This document shows positions 35,939 to 48,844 of a DNA stretch of 64,000 nucleotides, one piece after another (the stretch's first letter is position 1; every line of letters begins with the position of its first letter). Both the position numbers and the translations under genes were made by a program. The DNA comes from Pithys albifrons albifrons. Taxonomy: Eukaryota > Chordata > Aves > Passeriformes > Thamnophilidae. Under the pieces are notes generated by a model. It was given only the letters and a program-made list of their open reading frames with translations, was not told the DNA's origin and ran no database searches. The stretch covers positions 91,373,560 to 91,437,559 of the forward strand of contig NC_092459.1 of the NCBI RefSeq assembly GCF_047495875.1. Direction: 5' to 3'.

Positions 35939-35956
35939 ATAGCAGTTATCCTTCTT
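35939..35956 (-). repeat. Leader arm of an 18-nt inverted repeat
   Basis: These 18 bases are the exact reverse complement of 36103-36120 in the 5' LTR (and 30413-30430 in the 3' LTR). Folding would place the primer-binding site in the enclosed 146-nt loop and the gag ATG 11 nt beyond the stem. If transcription starts downstream of 36120 the LTR arm would not be in the 5' end of the RNA. Confidence 0.7.
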
Positions 35957-35965
35957 TGTTTACAA

Positions 35966-35985
35966 GCCCCACACGTTGGGCGCCA
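35966..35985 (-). other. Primer-binding site, tRNA-Lys type
   Basis: Five bases after the 5' LTR the provirus strand reads TGGCGCCCAACGTG followed by TGGGGC. The first 14 bases match the complement of the tRNA-Lys(1,2) 3' end, and the rest matches after a 2-base insertion. This primes minus-strand DNA synthesis. Confidence 0.85.
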
Positions 35986-35990
35986 AGAAA

Positions 35991-36678
35991 TGTCTCGGTT
36001 TGAGGGGAAAAACCAAAATGTTTTACCCACAAGCAGGGGAGGGGCCTCCTCCTCAATAATCACACCACTCTTTATCAAATTTAAGAAAAGGAATTTTAAT
36101 ACAAGAAGGATAACTGCTATATATATATATATATATATGTAAACAGACTAGTGCAACCCACTTCCCCAACACCATAAGAGGAAAAAAAAAACAACAACAA
36201 CAAAACCCAGCAGGTTTTCCTCCGGGAGAAAAGGTTATACTTAAGTGTCCTTGTCACAGCCCGCTGGCTGCAGAGTGAGTTTCAGTCCCTCTCCAGCGAA
36301 ACAGACGAGCAGTGGGCTTTCAGATGGACTCAGTCTCTTTCCCCTGTGTTCCCCGTCCAAGAAGCAGACAGGTACGAGCAACCAGCAGCAAATCCAAGGC
36401 AGGTAGCAGCACGGCAGGAAAAAAGTAATCCGAAGTAGGCAGCGGCAAGACAGCCAGGGAAAACCCCAGCAGTAACCAGCAGGGCAGCCTGCCTCCTTGG
36501 AGCCCCCACTCCCCCGTTCCGCCGAGCCAAGACTGAGGAGAATATCCAAAAAAAAACCAAAAGAGACAAACCTGCCCCCACCCCAGCGATCACAGTTAAC
36601 TACTTCTTTTGTTAACCGCTGGCCTGGGCAGTTAAGTGGCAGGGGAGAGAATTTACATAATAATCCCAAACTACAACA
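35991..36678 (-). repeat. 5' LTR
   Basis: 688 bp with the same ends and content as the 3' LTR, one base different. It would carry the promoter of the element. Candidate signals on the provirus strand are AGTATAA (about 36245-36235), the TA repeat at 36138-36118 that could act as a TATA box, and ATTAAA (36100-36095). Which TATA is used, and so where U3, R and U5 divide, cannot be settled by eye. Confidence 0.97.
36118..36138 (-). repeat. (TA)n tract in the LTR, possible TATA element
   Basis: 21 bases of pure TA. It is of equal length in the other LTR (30428-30448). It lies 18-33 bases before an ATTAAA word on the provirus strand. Confidence 0.6.
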
Positions 36679-36683
36679 AAGGT
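36679..36683. repeat. Target-site duplication of the provirus, right copy
   Basis: AAGGT, identical to 30296-30300. Confidence 0.9.
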
Positions 36684-39600
36684 ACATCAAGTAAATTTTT
36701 AAAGTGTTTTCTTGAGATCAAATTTTGTGACTGTTAAAGAGAAAATGAAAATTGATTAGAGGTGAAAAAGCATTATGAAATACTTCTAATATATGAAATC
36801 TTTCAGCTTGCACCAGGAGAAACGAGTGTAACTGGGTAATACTTGGCGGATGCAAAGCTGAAGTGAGATTTATGTCTTAACTTGTACACATATCAATGCC
36901 ATTCTCCGTTGTTTTCTCTACCACATTTGTATCTTTTTTTTTTTTTTTGTGTGTGTGTATTAGTTCATTCTATACAGAGAACTCTAACTAAAGAAAACAT
37001 GTAACATTTTAAGTCAGGCTAAGACTGTGCCTTACTAAAGAGATAATGGAGTTGTGTTTTGTGGTTGCTATAATCCTTTTTTGAAATGTTCTATGTGTAT
37101 TGAAAAGCCTACATATATATGACACCTTTTCTATAGGGTGTCCAAACTGCTCTGTGAGACAATGCCAGTGCCAGGACGCTCTTTGGGAGAAGATCCGTTC
37201 CTTTAGGCCCAGATAGTCCCAGTGCCTGTACATAGGAGACACTGGGCAGTGGAAGGTCTGTAACTCCTGCTAATCTAGTAATGCTCTGAAACCACATGAA
37301 AGCCAGCCACTGCCCTGTCCTGGACTGCTGTGAAGTGTGGTATGACCCGGTGCAAAGAGGATCAGCTTACACCAAACTCCAATGTCATGAGGCATTCAAC
37401 TTTTACATTGCTCTGGAAATCAACCTCCTCATCCTACTCCTTCCTTAACCCTTAGCACAGAGGGTGTTGAAAGCACTTTTGTTCAGAACAGAGAGGCACC
37501 TTGTCAAAGGCAGTTTTCTTCAGTCTTATTATAGAACATATAGTTTGTGTTTATGGTAATAAACAATAATTTGTTTGTGAGTTAAGTATCTTCATGTATC
37601 ATCATTGGTTTCAGAAAAGATAGTTTTTCTTCTTCCCCCTTATAGTGGAATTCAGGTGGAAATTAGTGCTGTATGGAATTATTGTTAATAGACAGTACTT
37701 GTTTTACCTGAACTACACCACTCTAAAAGGATCTTTGTCAGATACTGCTTTGTGAGTTTATTACAGTTGTGTACTAAAGATGTTAAACACACTAGTTTTG
37801 GGGAGTTTTGTGTTGTGATTGCTTGTACTTGCAGAGGTCTTATCCTTGGCTGTCTAGGTATTGGTGGAGCCATGTTAGCAGTCCTCAGCTAAACACGGAA
37901 TAACAAAACTGCTGACAAACTGGTTATGTCTAAGGCAAAACTGACCCAACTGTCAAAAAAACCCCAAACCCAAACCCTCTTGCCTCCTGAGTTACAACTT
38001 ACCACATTGCTTTGTAGACTTGCTATTGGCAGGCCTACATGAAATTACCTCCTCTAGCAATATTTAATCCTATAGCAGTGTATTTAAGTTCCTATGCATA
38101 TTCTTCATTTTCTACAATGAGAACTCCCATTACACAATAATATCAGTGGAAATTCAGGGCCCTTGCCACTTTGCTGTACTATGTTAATAAAGAGCTTTTG
38201 GGAATAATCTGGTTTATAGTTTTTTCAGTGTTCTACACATTTACAGCACTGTGTAAAATATAATTCCTAGTCTAGTAATATTACCTTGTAATTAAAATAA
38301 ATATATAATAGAAAAACCACCTGAATAGAGAGGAATATATTTTAAACGGTTTTCCCACACTACTGAAAAGACAGAAGTTCATTCTCAATCAAAATGAAGA
38401 GGCTGCCTGTGAACTTTTAAGTAATTTCCTCAAGTTTAAAATGTAATTAAAGCTTGTAATTGCTTTTTTGACATTACCCAGGCATGTCAGAACCCAGTTC
38501 TGTACCCAGAGTCCCAGCATTAAGACTGTGGCAGTGAAAGGGGCAGTAGTGAAGCACACTGGCTTCAGCTCACATGGTCCCAGTTCCCTGTGTTCAGTGA
38601 CAAATGGCACGGCTCTCTCCATACACCTCCCTCCTGAAGGAGGCCAGGTAAGGTGATGGTATGGTGTGACGGTGAGGAAAGGCTGGTCCTACTGGAGGAC
38701 ACAATAAGGATGTGGTGAAAGGGCATGGCCCACCCTGGGAATTGTGGTGCCTTCCTACGTCCTCCTGTCTAGAAATAGCTTTTGAATTTCCTTTTTTGGG
38801 TTCTGAAGTATATGTAATCTAAAGGACTGAAGTGGCAGAAGGCAAATTAAATATTAAACAATTTTTATTTAGTTACTGCCAAATGCAAAAGAAATTATGC
38901 ATTTACAGCGTGTAACATATTTACTAGTGCCTTAGGAACTGGGGTGATACACATTCTACATGGTGGAGTACAACACAGAACAGATATATTATCTCAAGTC
39001 TCAGAAAGAGAACCATGATTTAGTGTGGTTCTGCAGCAGAAGTATAAAACCCGAGCTTTGGCAAATCTTATTGTGAATATTTAGGAAGCTACAACATGGT
39101 GACCCCAAACTTTGAATTGAAATTGAAGTGCAAATTCCCATCTGGCAATAATTTCGTGTTGAGCTGGTAGTACTGGTGCTGAGGAAAGCTGACTTTGCTG
39201 CAGAACAGTACAAATACTGCAGTTGGTCCCTCAGCTATTGTTTGGAGCCAAATAGGGCACATCCCAGGCACATCTCATAGCATAGTGGTCATTTACACAC
39301 TTTCTGCCCTATAGTTGTAACTAGTCCTTCCCTGAGATGGAAGGTTTTTGTACCCTTTCATCACTGGCTTCTTGAAGCTCCAAGTAAATCACAGAACTTG
39401 CTGCAGAGTTTGTGGCTGAGCCTGGAAATGAACCAGCATCTTTGTGTCCCAGCCTATTGTCCTAGTCACTCTCTGTTCTTCAGAGTCTGACTCAGCTCTC
39501 CTCAAACATGCCAATTTCCATTTTCCCATTTTTTCCTGATTTTCTGTTTTTCCCCCAAGCAAACTTCTGCCTCTGCTTCTATTTTCTCTTCTTGCCACTC

Positions 39601-42600
39601 TTCATGATTTGATTTTTAAATATTCAGAAAACTCAATAAATGACAATATAACATTGTGTAAAAAAGTGTTACAATTGGATGATGCTACATAATCTCATTG
39701 CTTATTGTGTTAGGAATGATTTATTCTATTTTATCAGTTTGTGAATAGGTTACCCTTTTCCAAATACTAGGATGCATTTTTTTTAAAGAAAAGCTTACAA
39801 TTGATACTGTAAGTTCAACACTATTTATTTTCATTTATTCCAATCAGGCTCCTTTCAGGGGGAAAAACAGGATACTGAATTCTCTCTGGGTAAATTTATA
39901 GAATTTGCCAGTGTTCAGATGCTCCAAGTTTGGCCTGGAAAAAATGTGGAAATGATAAAATGTCATCCAAGATAGAAAAGAAATGGAAGGATTTCTTTTA
40001 AGCAGGGTCATAAGAAACAAAATTAATCTTTAAAGATGTTCTATCCCCTACGATTTTTGAAGAGGTCAATATAACCAGTTGTAAAGTTTTGATGAGATCA
40101 ACATTGAAAGGAAAGAGTTTGTTTTGGAGGATGATTTCATGCTCAGAGGCATTACTCTTGAAAGCACACAATGTTACTAGTAACAGAAAATATTACTCCT
40201 CCCTCACTATCAGCACATTGTCTCATGAACCATGCTTTTGTTCTATCTCCATACTAGTCTGGGAACATCTCTTCTTTTCAGGTTAAATTATGACCTGTTG
40301 GCATTTAGCTGGCATCTTTTTGTTTTCTTCATTTAAAAACATGATCAGAGCAATTTGCTTTGGAGCAACATTTTGATTTAATGATACTGGCACTAAATTC
40401 TTCATGAATGTATTAGCAACTTTTATGCCCTGTAGTTTCATATCAGTTTGGTGAGAATCGCCTCAGCTCATTTTTCCTTTCAATCCCATTCAAATATACC
40501 TACAGAGTCATATATGGTGCTGTACATACATTAGGGATGGGAGAGGGAAGGATAGTCTTAACCTTTGGTTTTTGTAGTCTGGTTTATGGGCAACAAACTG
40601 GGTTTATTACAGTGATATCAGTATTCTCTTTTTTCCTTGTCTTTCATCCACCCTTTTCTTTTCATGCAAGTTGAATGCTAGAAACAGACCTTTTAGTTTG
40701 TCATTTTTCTAGTTTTTTTTTCCTGTCTGTCTTTGATGGGAAACTGCAATGTTATTGCCTGCCAGCAACAGGCAAATCTTAACAAGGTGTTCGAGAAGTC
40801 CCAATGAAGAACCTGACACATGTAAAGAAAATACAGAAGAAATGCAGGAAATACACAGGCCAGTGCCTTGTTTTATGGATTGTCCTGTCACACGCAGCAC
40901 AGAACTGTTCATTTGCTTATTTGTATAACTATTCTTGAATATTTTTCAATAGCAAATTTCTCACAGGAAGTTAGGTAGTTGGCTTCATCCAAACATTTGA
41001 TCAGAGAAGCTCTGTCTTTGAGAAAATTCAAGTCCATTTTAGAGATTTATACCCAGTTCTAACCTTAACCGATCATGGGTTAACTTTTGTTTCCACAGTT
41101 TTGCAGAAGCCTTTTCTTTCTGAAAACTCTGCTTTGGAGTCTGTTGCTGAAGGTGATGGCAATGAAGGAGCAGAGGCTGAAACTCCAATCCCTCCTCAAC
41201 TTTTTGTCAGGATGCTTTTCCTACTGACAGTTTCTGGACTTTGACAATGACTGAGCTTTCAGCAAATCACTGCATGTTGGCCTCCTTAAACCACTCAAAC
41301 TGCAGCTGTAATCCCTTTGACAGACTGAAAAGTGACTTACTTTCTATATCAGGGCTATGCTCACACTGCTGTCTGGCAAACTGTAAAGGTAAATGCCCAG
41401 AGAGGGGAAGACAGTGGCTGTGGGATGAGCTGTAAACACAGCAGTCTGTGAATCAAACCACTCTCTCTCTCCCATCCTTTCTAGAAATCTATCAAGCTGG
41501 CAAGCTGCCCTGCTTGAAATAAATGTGGAAAATATTATGTAACTTTGCCCTGCGTGCTGCGCTGACAGCGTAGGCACTAGGCAGGTTTTAGTTACACTAT
41601 CTGCTGTGGCTATTTTTGGTGACCGAAGGCTTCTCTCTTTAAATTTATGTCTGTATTTCCTTTGCTCCCACCCTCTCACTTAGGTTTTTTTTCCTGGACA
41701 ACAGAATGCAACTCAAGATCTGCAAACAGGAAAACAACATCAGCAAAGCTGCTGAAGAGCAATTCTGTTTCAAAAATAATAATAGTCCTGCCCCCACCAA
41801 TAAAAAAGCAAACAAAAAACCCTAACAAAGTGCTGGAGGAGGGATATCTTGTCTCTAACTGTAGCCAAGCTGGAACAGTCTGTCTTGGATCCCCTCCCCT
41901 AGAGTTATATGCTGTGTCAATACCTCCCTCTGCTGAAAGCTCTACATTCTTCATCTCTTTCTTAACTACATTTTGCTGTGGCAGGGCTTGCATAGACCAG
42001 GAGGAAGCTGCGATACATAACAGAGCAGCCTTGCTTACTGCAACGCAGCTGCCCCACCAAGATTGTACACTCTGGGGAGTGCACAGTGCATGAACTTAAA
42101 TTATTCGTACTTCCTCAGCGCAACTGCTTGCAGGCTAAAATCCGAGATTAGGAAAAAAGATAATTTGGAGTCAGATGACTTTTAAAAATACCCTTTAAGG
42201 AACTCCTGTGATGGGATTCAGTCACTGTCAAGGGACATTCTGTTTAAAGAGAATTCTATGTGTGTGTGCCTTACAAATTCAATTTATTTCCTTCAGTTTT
42301 AATCACTTAATTAGTTTTTGTTCTAGAAATAGTAAAATTACCGTGTGGTTTATGATCCATTGTGCTGCATAAACTTCCATGTAAGAATTTGTGTTGTGTT
42401 ACTGAAACAGATTGAATTATCTTAGTGATTGGAAAAATCTATGAATCATCTCAGCTACAACTGGTGGGGTTATTAGTGAGCTCAGAGTCAAGACCTCAGT
42501 GTTTCAGAGGCTGTGGGATTAGGGACCCAAGACAGTCGTTTCTCATCTCACATGATTGTAGTACAAAGTTTTAAAGTGACCAGCACATTTTGTTTGTCTC

Positions 42601-45600
42601 TGTTTCGGTTGCCCCAAACTGACAGACTGAAAAGGGTGGTGATTTTGCTAGAGGTGAATGACTGAACTTAGTGGAGAATTGGGCAACTTCCAGAAGTTTC
42701 AAGTTAGGTCCCTAATCTTAGTAGAGGACTAGAAGCAAAAGGCTCTATTTCAAAAATGGTATTTTTTTTTATGTTTACTATCCCTTTGGAACTTTCGAAA
42801 TGTCTGCCTGCATTGCAGGAAAGGCTAATACACTGCAAAGCAATAGCTGAGCTACAGCAGTTCACAGCTTTTTAAAATGAATAACCTTTACTATTTCCTC
42901 ATTATGATCAGCTGTTTCATTCAGTTGAGTTTTTCCTCTCTGATGGCTGGTGACAACCACTTTACATCAGCTTTGTTTTGGAAGAAGTACAAATCAGGCC
43001 CCTCCTATTAACTTTTTCAACTGCACTTTTTAATGACTTCAGGGACATTGACTAATGTTGGAGGTGAGAGGAGCAATAAGGAATAAAGAAAAAGCAAAAA
43101 TTCTGGGTACAGACAAATTGTTCTGATTGGATGGAGTTTAAAAAAACCAACACACAAAGCAAGAGTAGAAGGAAGACAACAGGGTGCAGAAAGGAGCACA
43201 GGTGTAGGGAATAAAACCAGTCAGGAAAGGTCATATAAGAAGGAGAAGGAATCATTGTCACATGGTGAAGTTTTCAGGAAGGTGCTACTGTATGGAGACT
43301 TGTGAGAAGAACTGATCTTAAAAAGGGGGAAATAAAGGACTATTTGCCACAAGAATGATGGTAGGAATTAGGCTTTGGAGGAAGAGAGGAATGTTTGCCT
43401 TGAAGTGTGCTATGACTTTGAGGTTTTATGACTTTCTGGAAGAGTGTTTCTAAGAGGAGAAGGTGAGGCCAAGGAAACATGGCTTGAGGACTGGTACCCT
43501 GTAGAGAAACAGAGGTGTCAAAGGTACCTGTGTGATTCATTAAACATCAGGTTTTGTGTGGAGGTTTGCCCATTCTTAATTAGGGTACAGAATATTGTAT
43601 ATTCTTTGACTCATATCTTGGATGTTTATAACTGGTAGAAAAATGCTAGCGACATGATTTGGTTTATGGAAGGAAAATCTTGGCATGTACTTGACATTTC
43701 TTCAAAATGATATAATCTGATGTGTAGAGTTTATTTAGATGTTAAGCCTCTCATGCAGAGGTTTTATAAGATGGTGACTGACTTGATGAGACAAACCTGA
43801 GAAGCGGAGATGCAAAATTACTTAAATGGGTATGGAAAAAGGGATCCTGACTGTTCTTTCTGAACTTCAGTAGGGTATTGGATATGCCAAGATTTCTAGC
43901 ACTAAGCATGGAGCACAACGTGGCTATACTTTAAGATGCCCTCTAATGTAACTATATTTTTAGAATCAAAAATGTCTGAACAAGGTGGGCTTACAATGCA
44001 TGAAACACATGAATTTGTTGGATACTTAGAGTAACTTGCTTGGGGCCCACTTCTCTAGCAAAAGCACATATTTTTGTTGTTTCACAGGTTTATGTTGCCT
44101 GGTCATTGGAAAGTAAACCCAAAGACTCAAGGAGATGGAAAGTCTATGAAAAAGGATCATTATCTGTTATGCTAAATGCTCGGTGAAACCTGAGACCATG
44201 CAAATCTCACCTGGTTTCAAGTTTTCTTACAGCTGAAACTCAGATTAGGTTCCTTGAGAGTTCAAGAATTTCTAAGCAAACCTAGACCTGCTGAATACAC
44301 AGAACTTGAATAGCAACTTTGCAATATATGTTCAAAGCACTTGCTATAAATTAATAAATTTCCACAGCACCTAGGTGATTTAGAGGAACTTGATTAGCCT
44401 CCTTTTACAATTCAGCCCATAGGCAAATAAAAAAGCAGATTTATTAAAGATTTAAGTATGTAATGATGCAGTTAAACATTTGATTGATTGACTAACCTCT
44501 AAAGGTAGGCCCTCTAGGGTTCCAGTCTGGTTTTTAAGGACCCACAAACCTTTATAAGTATTGTACTGAACAGATTATCTTGATGAAATCTTGTTATGAT
44601 GAGAGTGAGAAGAGCTATCTGCAATGAAAGCTTTGTGATAACAGTATAGGTCCTGATTTTGGTTTGTAACTTGTTTTTTATTTTAGTATACTTGGTTGTA
44701 CAGACAGGTGGGCTATTAAATGGAACATTTGCATATGAATCAAAATTTGCTCTGTAAATACTCTGATTTGAATTGTGGTGCTATTCTCACTGTCCCTTAA
44801 TCCAATGGCTGCAAAGTCTAGTGATACATGTAGTGTTTAGGTGCAAATATTTGGGTAAATGCATACTAACGTACATTTTCTGCCAGTTCATTTTTGGCAG
44901 GAGTCCTGTAGAAAAATAGTCTGCATTATCTCATAGAGTAATAGTTCATTTGGATGTATATGGGTATGTGTATGCATACACATCTCCTCTGCCCTTGGTC
45001 CCCAAAGGAATGTAAAAATGACAGGATGGCTTCTTCATTAAGTCACTGAGCAGGAAACCAGGAGAGTTAACTCCTGTTCCTGACTCTTAAAAACTTTCTG
45101 CCTGCAAATCTAGGAAATCCACTTAGGAAAACTGAGGTTCATGAAATCTATCAGTAAAACAGGAGACTAAAGTAAAGTTGTGGTTGTATTGGAATGCTTT
45201 CAAGTGGCATGGAAAAAAATGTGGAGATGTCTTAAAAATACTGTTAAAACCGACTTTGAAACATACATGTCCAAGTGCAGAAAATGCTTTTAAGGTATAC
45301 TTCAGGATTATAAAAAAATGTTGCTTTGACTGCTTTTCAAATAACAAAAGCAAATTGGGCAATATCAAAAGAGAGATTTGTATTTATTCTTTTCATTACT
45401 CGTGAAATGTTTGTAGAAGTCTCTATCAAAACTTGACGTTTTTTTGTTTGAAATGCCCCTTTTTGATATGGGGCAAATAAAAATGTTGCTTGTACCCTGA
45501 CCTTTTTAATGATGTCTCAATTTTGTACGGTCTTAGCATCCTGCTAACGCAAAATAAGTCTTCCTTTCCACAACGACTAGAGAACTGAAACTCTTCCTAC

Positions 45601-47069
45601 TTTTTTATTCAATTAGTTATATGGACGTGTTTCTACCTTCTTTAAATGCTTTGGATGCTCTATTTTGGCTTCAGTGTCAGTAGTCTACCATCTCTCTGCT
45701 TGTCTCAGGGAGGGGGATGACATTCTGTCATGAAATCCAGAAGTGCTAGGACTAGTGAAGCCTGATGCCCTATGTTTTTGTCTTGTTAATAGGGCTTGGG
45801 AAATTCTTGTGCACTGTTTATTTATAAACTTTCTCTTTCCTTTTTGTGCAGATTCCTGGGTGTCTTACAATGTGTGAGCTTATTGTTGCTTTTTCATTAA
45901 AATGTCTACCAGGAAGTGTCCTTGTTTCCTTAAGGGAAAGTTCCATATGTGCAAGAAAAAAGTACAAGTAAGTCACTACTCCAGGTTAATTGCCTTAAAA
46001 AAAACCCCAAAACAGAAAAAAGGGATGTTTGGTCTGTGTATTTGCTCTAACTAACAGCACACCTTAAACATAAAATTTGGAATCACCTAGGCCAGTTTAG
46101 GCCATGGGAAACATTCCTTAAAACAGATGAGGTCAATACAGAACTGTTAGATCTTTGAACTTTTTTTTCCTCTTCCTGGACCACAGAGACAACATACCTT
46201 GAAATTTTAGTATAATTTTTTAAGCAATATTCAGGAATCCAATTTCTTCTTCTAAAAGGAGAAATTAAGACAGATGCTTAATGGATGATATTGCTTACTA
46301 GTAACTACATTTAAATTCTAATTGCAACCTGATCTGCTTCTCTCCTCTACATCTTCCTTCACTGGAATAATCTGCCATCTTGCCAGTCCTTTAGCAACTA
46401 GGACTTCAGGCACCTATTTTTGTGCACCTGTTCCTCTATCAGCCCAGAGCTCCAGCTCTGGACTGACCAGCAGTGGGTGTTAGGAGGTGAAGCAATCAGC
46501 ATCTGTGTATCCAAACATCAGGGTGTCCGTTCTGTCTGTCTGGGATGAAGGCACTGGGCTGGCTTTGTGTTTATAAACTTTGATTGATAACTGCACCTGT
46601 GAATCTGTCAAGGTCAGGCTGCCTTTGGGAGAATGTTTTATCACCCTGGGCACCTGGCTTGGCATAAGATTTAGGGACATGGCCTGTCTTTGATGACATG
46701 GTTCTGGCAGTCTGTTGCAAGACACCTGCCTGTAAAGTATAGCCAAGTGACAGCTTTGCTTTTTGATAGCTATCAGAAACTTGGAATGAGGAAGAAGGTT
46801 TAACCCCCATCTACTGCATAAGCAGCTGATATTAATACCTAACAAAATATATTGACTTTTTCCAGATGATGAATATGCTCCTTCTGAGGGCCTGGGGTTA
46901 AAGAGGTTAGAAATTCTTTGTGCTCTTTATGTTTTGTAAAGAAAGTACAGTTTTCAGAGACAAATATATTTTGAACTGGGGGAGAAGGGATGGCTGGGAA
47001 GTCACACAAGGTGGCTCAGGGCTTTATCCAGACAAATAATCAAAGCCTTCATGTATAGAGATTGCACAG
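36684..47069. other. AT-rich noncoding DNA, no gene recognised
   Basis: About 10 kb with no recognised gene or repeat, apart from short A/T and TG runs (36930-36960) and purine-rich stretches around 43050-43260. Open frames of 105-148 codons at 41344-42093 overlap on opposite strands and show no domains. An exon-like block lies at 38482-38647, and the 121-codon frame at 46480-46845 (minus) is unrecognised. Confidence 0.55.
38482..38647 (+). other. Exon-like block of unknown nature
   Basis: A T-rich tract and ACCCAG end at 38481 (acceptor-like). GCCAG followed by GTAAGG at 38648 is a strong donor. The 166 bases between are open throughout in one frame (about 55 codons). No known protein is recognised, and the minus strand is also open. 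It may be a lncRNA exon, a lineage-specific exon, or chance. Confidence 0.25.
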
Positions 47070-47330
47070 ACACTTTGGGCAACCCACTTCACTGTCCTTA
47101 TGGGGTGAAGAGTTTCTCCTTACATCTGGTCTGAACTTCTCATTTCAATTCATGCTCATTGTGTCAGCATTCCAGCACATACTGATGTACATTGCCTTGC
47201 TCCCATTGCCTCAGCAACCTCGTCACATGTACTGAGGAGCTCCCCTAGACCCGACTCTTCTCCATACTGAGCAAATCTGGGTTTCTCAGTCTCTCTTTGC
47301 TGGACAAGTGCCCCAGCCATGGGGTGTCTC
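47070..47330 (-). mobile_element. CR1 LINE fragment, minus strand, diverged
   Basis: The plus strand follows reversed CR1: 'TTGGGCAACCCACTTCACTG', 'GTGAAGAGTTTCTCC', 'TTTCAATTCATGCTCATTG', 'CTGAGGAGCTCCCCTAGACC', 'CAGTCTCTCTTTGCTGGACAAG'. Both the extreme 3' tip and the 5' part are missing. It is clearly older than the copy at 25795. Confidence 0.8.
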
Positions 47331-48844
47331 ACACTTTTATTAGCAGAGGAGAACTGAAGAACAGAGATCTTGAGAGGATAAAAGGTAAAAGGATGTTGTG
47401 AGAAAGACTAGGGTAGATGGGAGGAAGAAAGAGCCTTTGAGTGTAAGAGGTCATTCTGCTGGTATTGCCTCCCTCCCTTGAAAGGAGTGGAGAGAGTATT
47501 TGTAAAGAGGGGATAAGACAGCCAGAGACAGAAGTTTAATGTGCTGATTGCAGGTGACACAGCAAGGAGCTAAAGCTGCAGAAGATGATGCATCTGCATG
47601 GCACTTACTGGCAGGATGACAGAAAAGTTGGGGAAAGCAATAGGCTGGCATTATTGTCATGCTTTGGGACTTTGAACTGAGACTGAGATGACACAATGAG
47701 TTGATCATAGGGATAACCTTTGAGAACTGGTATAATTTTTTTGAGGATATTTATGCTATAGTTCTTTGAGCTGACTTTACTATCATTAGCTGCCACTTAC
47801 TGTGACTAAAGCTTCACAAATCTATATACTTTCTGTTACTGAATTCTTGATTATATGCTAGCCTTTCTCCAAACCCTGCAAGTTATTGTTTCAAAGCACT
47901 GACTAAATTTAAAATAAGACACTGAGAAGTAATTCCAGAGGTTGCCTCCCAGCACTTCCAGGGCCTTGACATATCTTTGTCATGACAGTGTTATACTGGT
48001 TACAGTATGCTTTTGTTTATCATACTGAGGCACTATTTTGTTTAGAATGCTCTGCTCTGGAATGATTAGAAGTAAAATGACTCGCTAGGATGTTTAAATG
48101 CTATGCTGCAATAATCTTTCTGACAGTATTTTGAGTAGTACTTATGTTAAGGCAACCATTTTGGAACAGAACACTTTACTGCAAGATCTGGCTAATGTGG
48201 GGACTACATGTGTTATGTTACGTGGTATGTTTGAATACTTTGTGTTGGCTTGTGGTTGCTTGATGTTCAGAAAATCACTACTTCTACTTGTGACAGGACT
48301 TGTAACACATAAATAGCATGTGCTCCTTCCTTTTCACTTCTTCATGGGTAATTGGTGTGTTGCCCAAAATGCCAGCTCCAGCAGAAGCAGTACACTGGAA
48401 AATATGTCTTCCTAGAGAGCTGGGTAATAAAAATGTCAGTTGGGCTTAGGCAATGATGCTAAAGATTTTCTATAGAAACTTGTGTCACAGGATAAACATG
48501 AGTTTGGGTTTCAACCCGCACCATTTAAAAGAGTTCCTTTGGTTGGATCAGAAGAATGATTTGGTCTCCATGTACGGATTTGTGTAGGAAAATGATGCTC
48601 AGACACTTCCAATCTCGAAGTCTGTAGATAGTGTGTTTGAAGAGAAAATGCATAAAAGCTTCTACAGCTGTTCTGAACAATGGAGGAAAGGTCTAGGTTT
48701 CACAAATAATAGAAGACACATCTTCAAGAATTCCTTATAAGGCCTGAATTAATGCATAGATAAATAAATGCCCTTTTGGCATACCTAACTGGAAGTACAA
48801 AAAGGTACTGCTGTTTCTAGTGTTTTCATCTATATTATCTGTAT
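47331..48844. other. AT-rich noncoding DNA
   Basis: Nothing recognisable lies between the two CR1 fragments. Short open frames only. Confidence 0.6.

Larger units (their letters stand above)
30301..36678 (-). mobile_element. Endogenous retrovirus provirus, gag-pro-pol without env
   Basis: A complete 6378-bp provirus on the minus strand. In its own direction it has the 5' LTR (36678-35991), a lysine-type primer-binding site, gag, a UAG stop, pro and RT in the same frame, a one-base frame change in RT, the rest of RT with RNase H and integrase, and the 3' LTR (30988-30301). The integrase stop is 99 nt from the 3' LTR, so there is no env. Borders are TG...CA with a 5-bp duplication. The LTRs differ at one base in 688. 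The 5-bp duplication, YIDD motif and lack of env fit class III (ERV-L-like) elements, while the lysine primer is more usual in class II. The class is therefore tentative. The family is avian by context. Confidence 0.97.

Noticed and set aside
41344..42093. Open frames of 105-148 codons on both strands
   Set aside because: They overlap each other on opposite strands, have low-complexity stretches and match no family I know.
46480..46845. 121-codon minus-strand open frame
   Set aside because: No recognisable domain; length is within what AT-rich noncoding DNA gives by chance over 64 kb.
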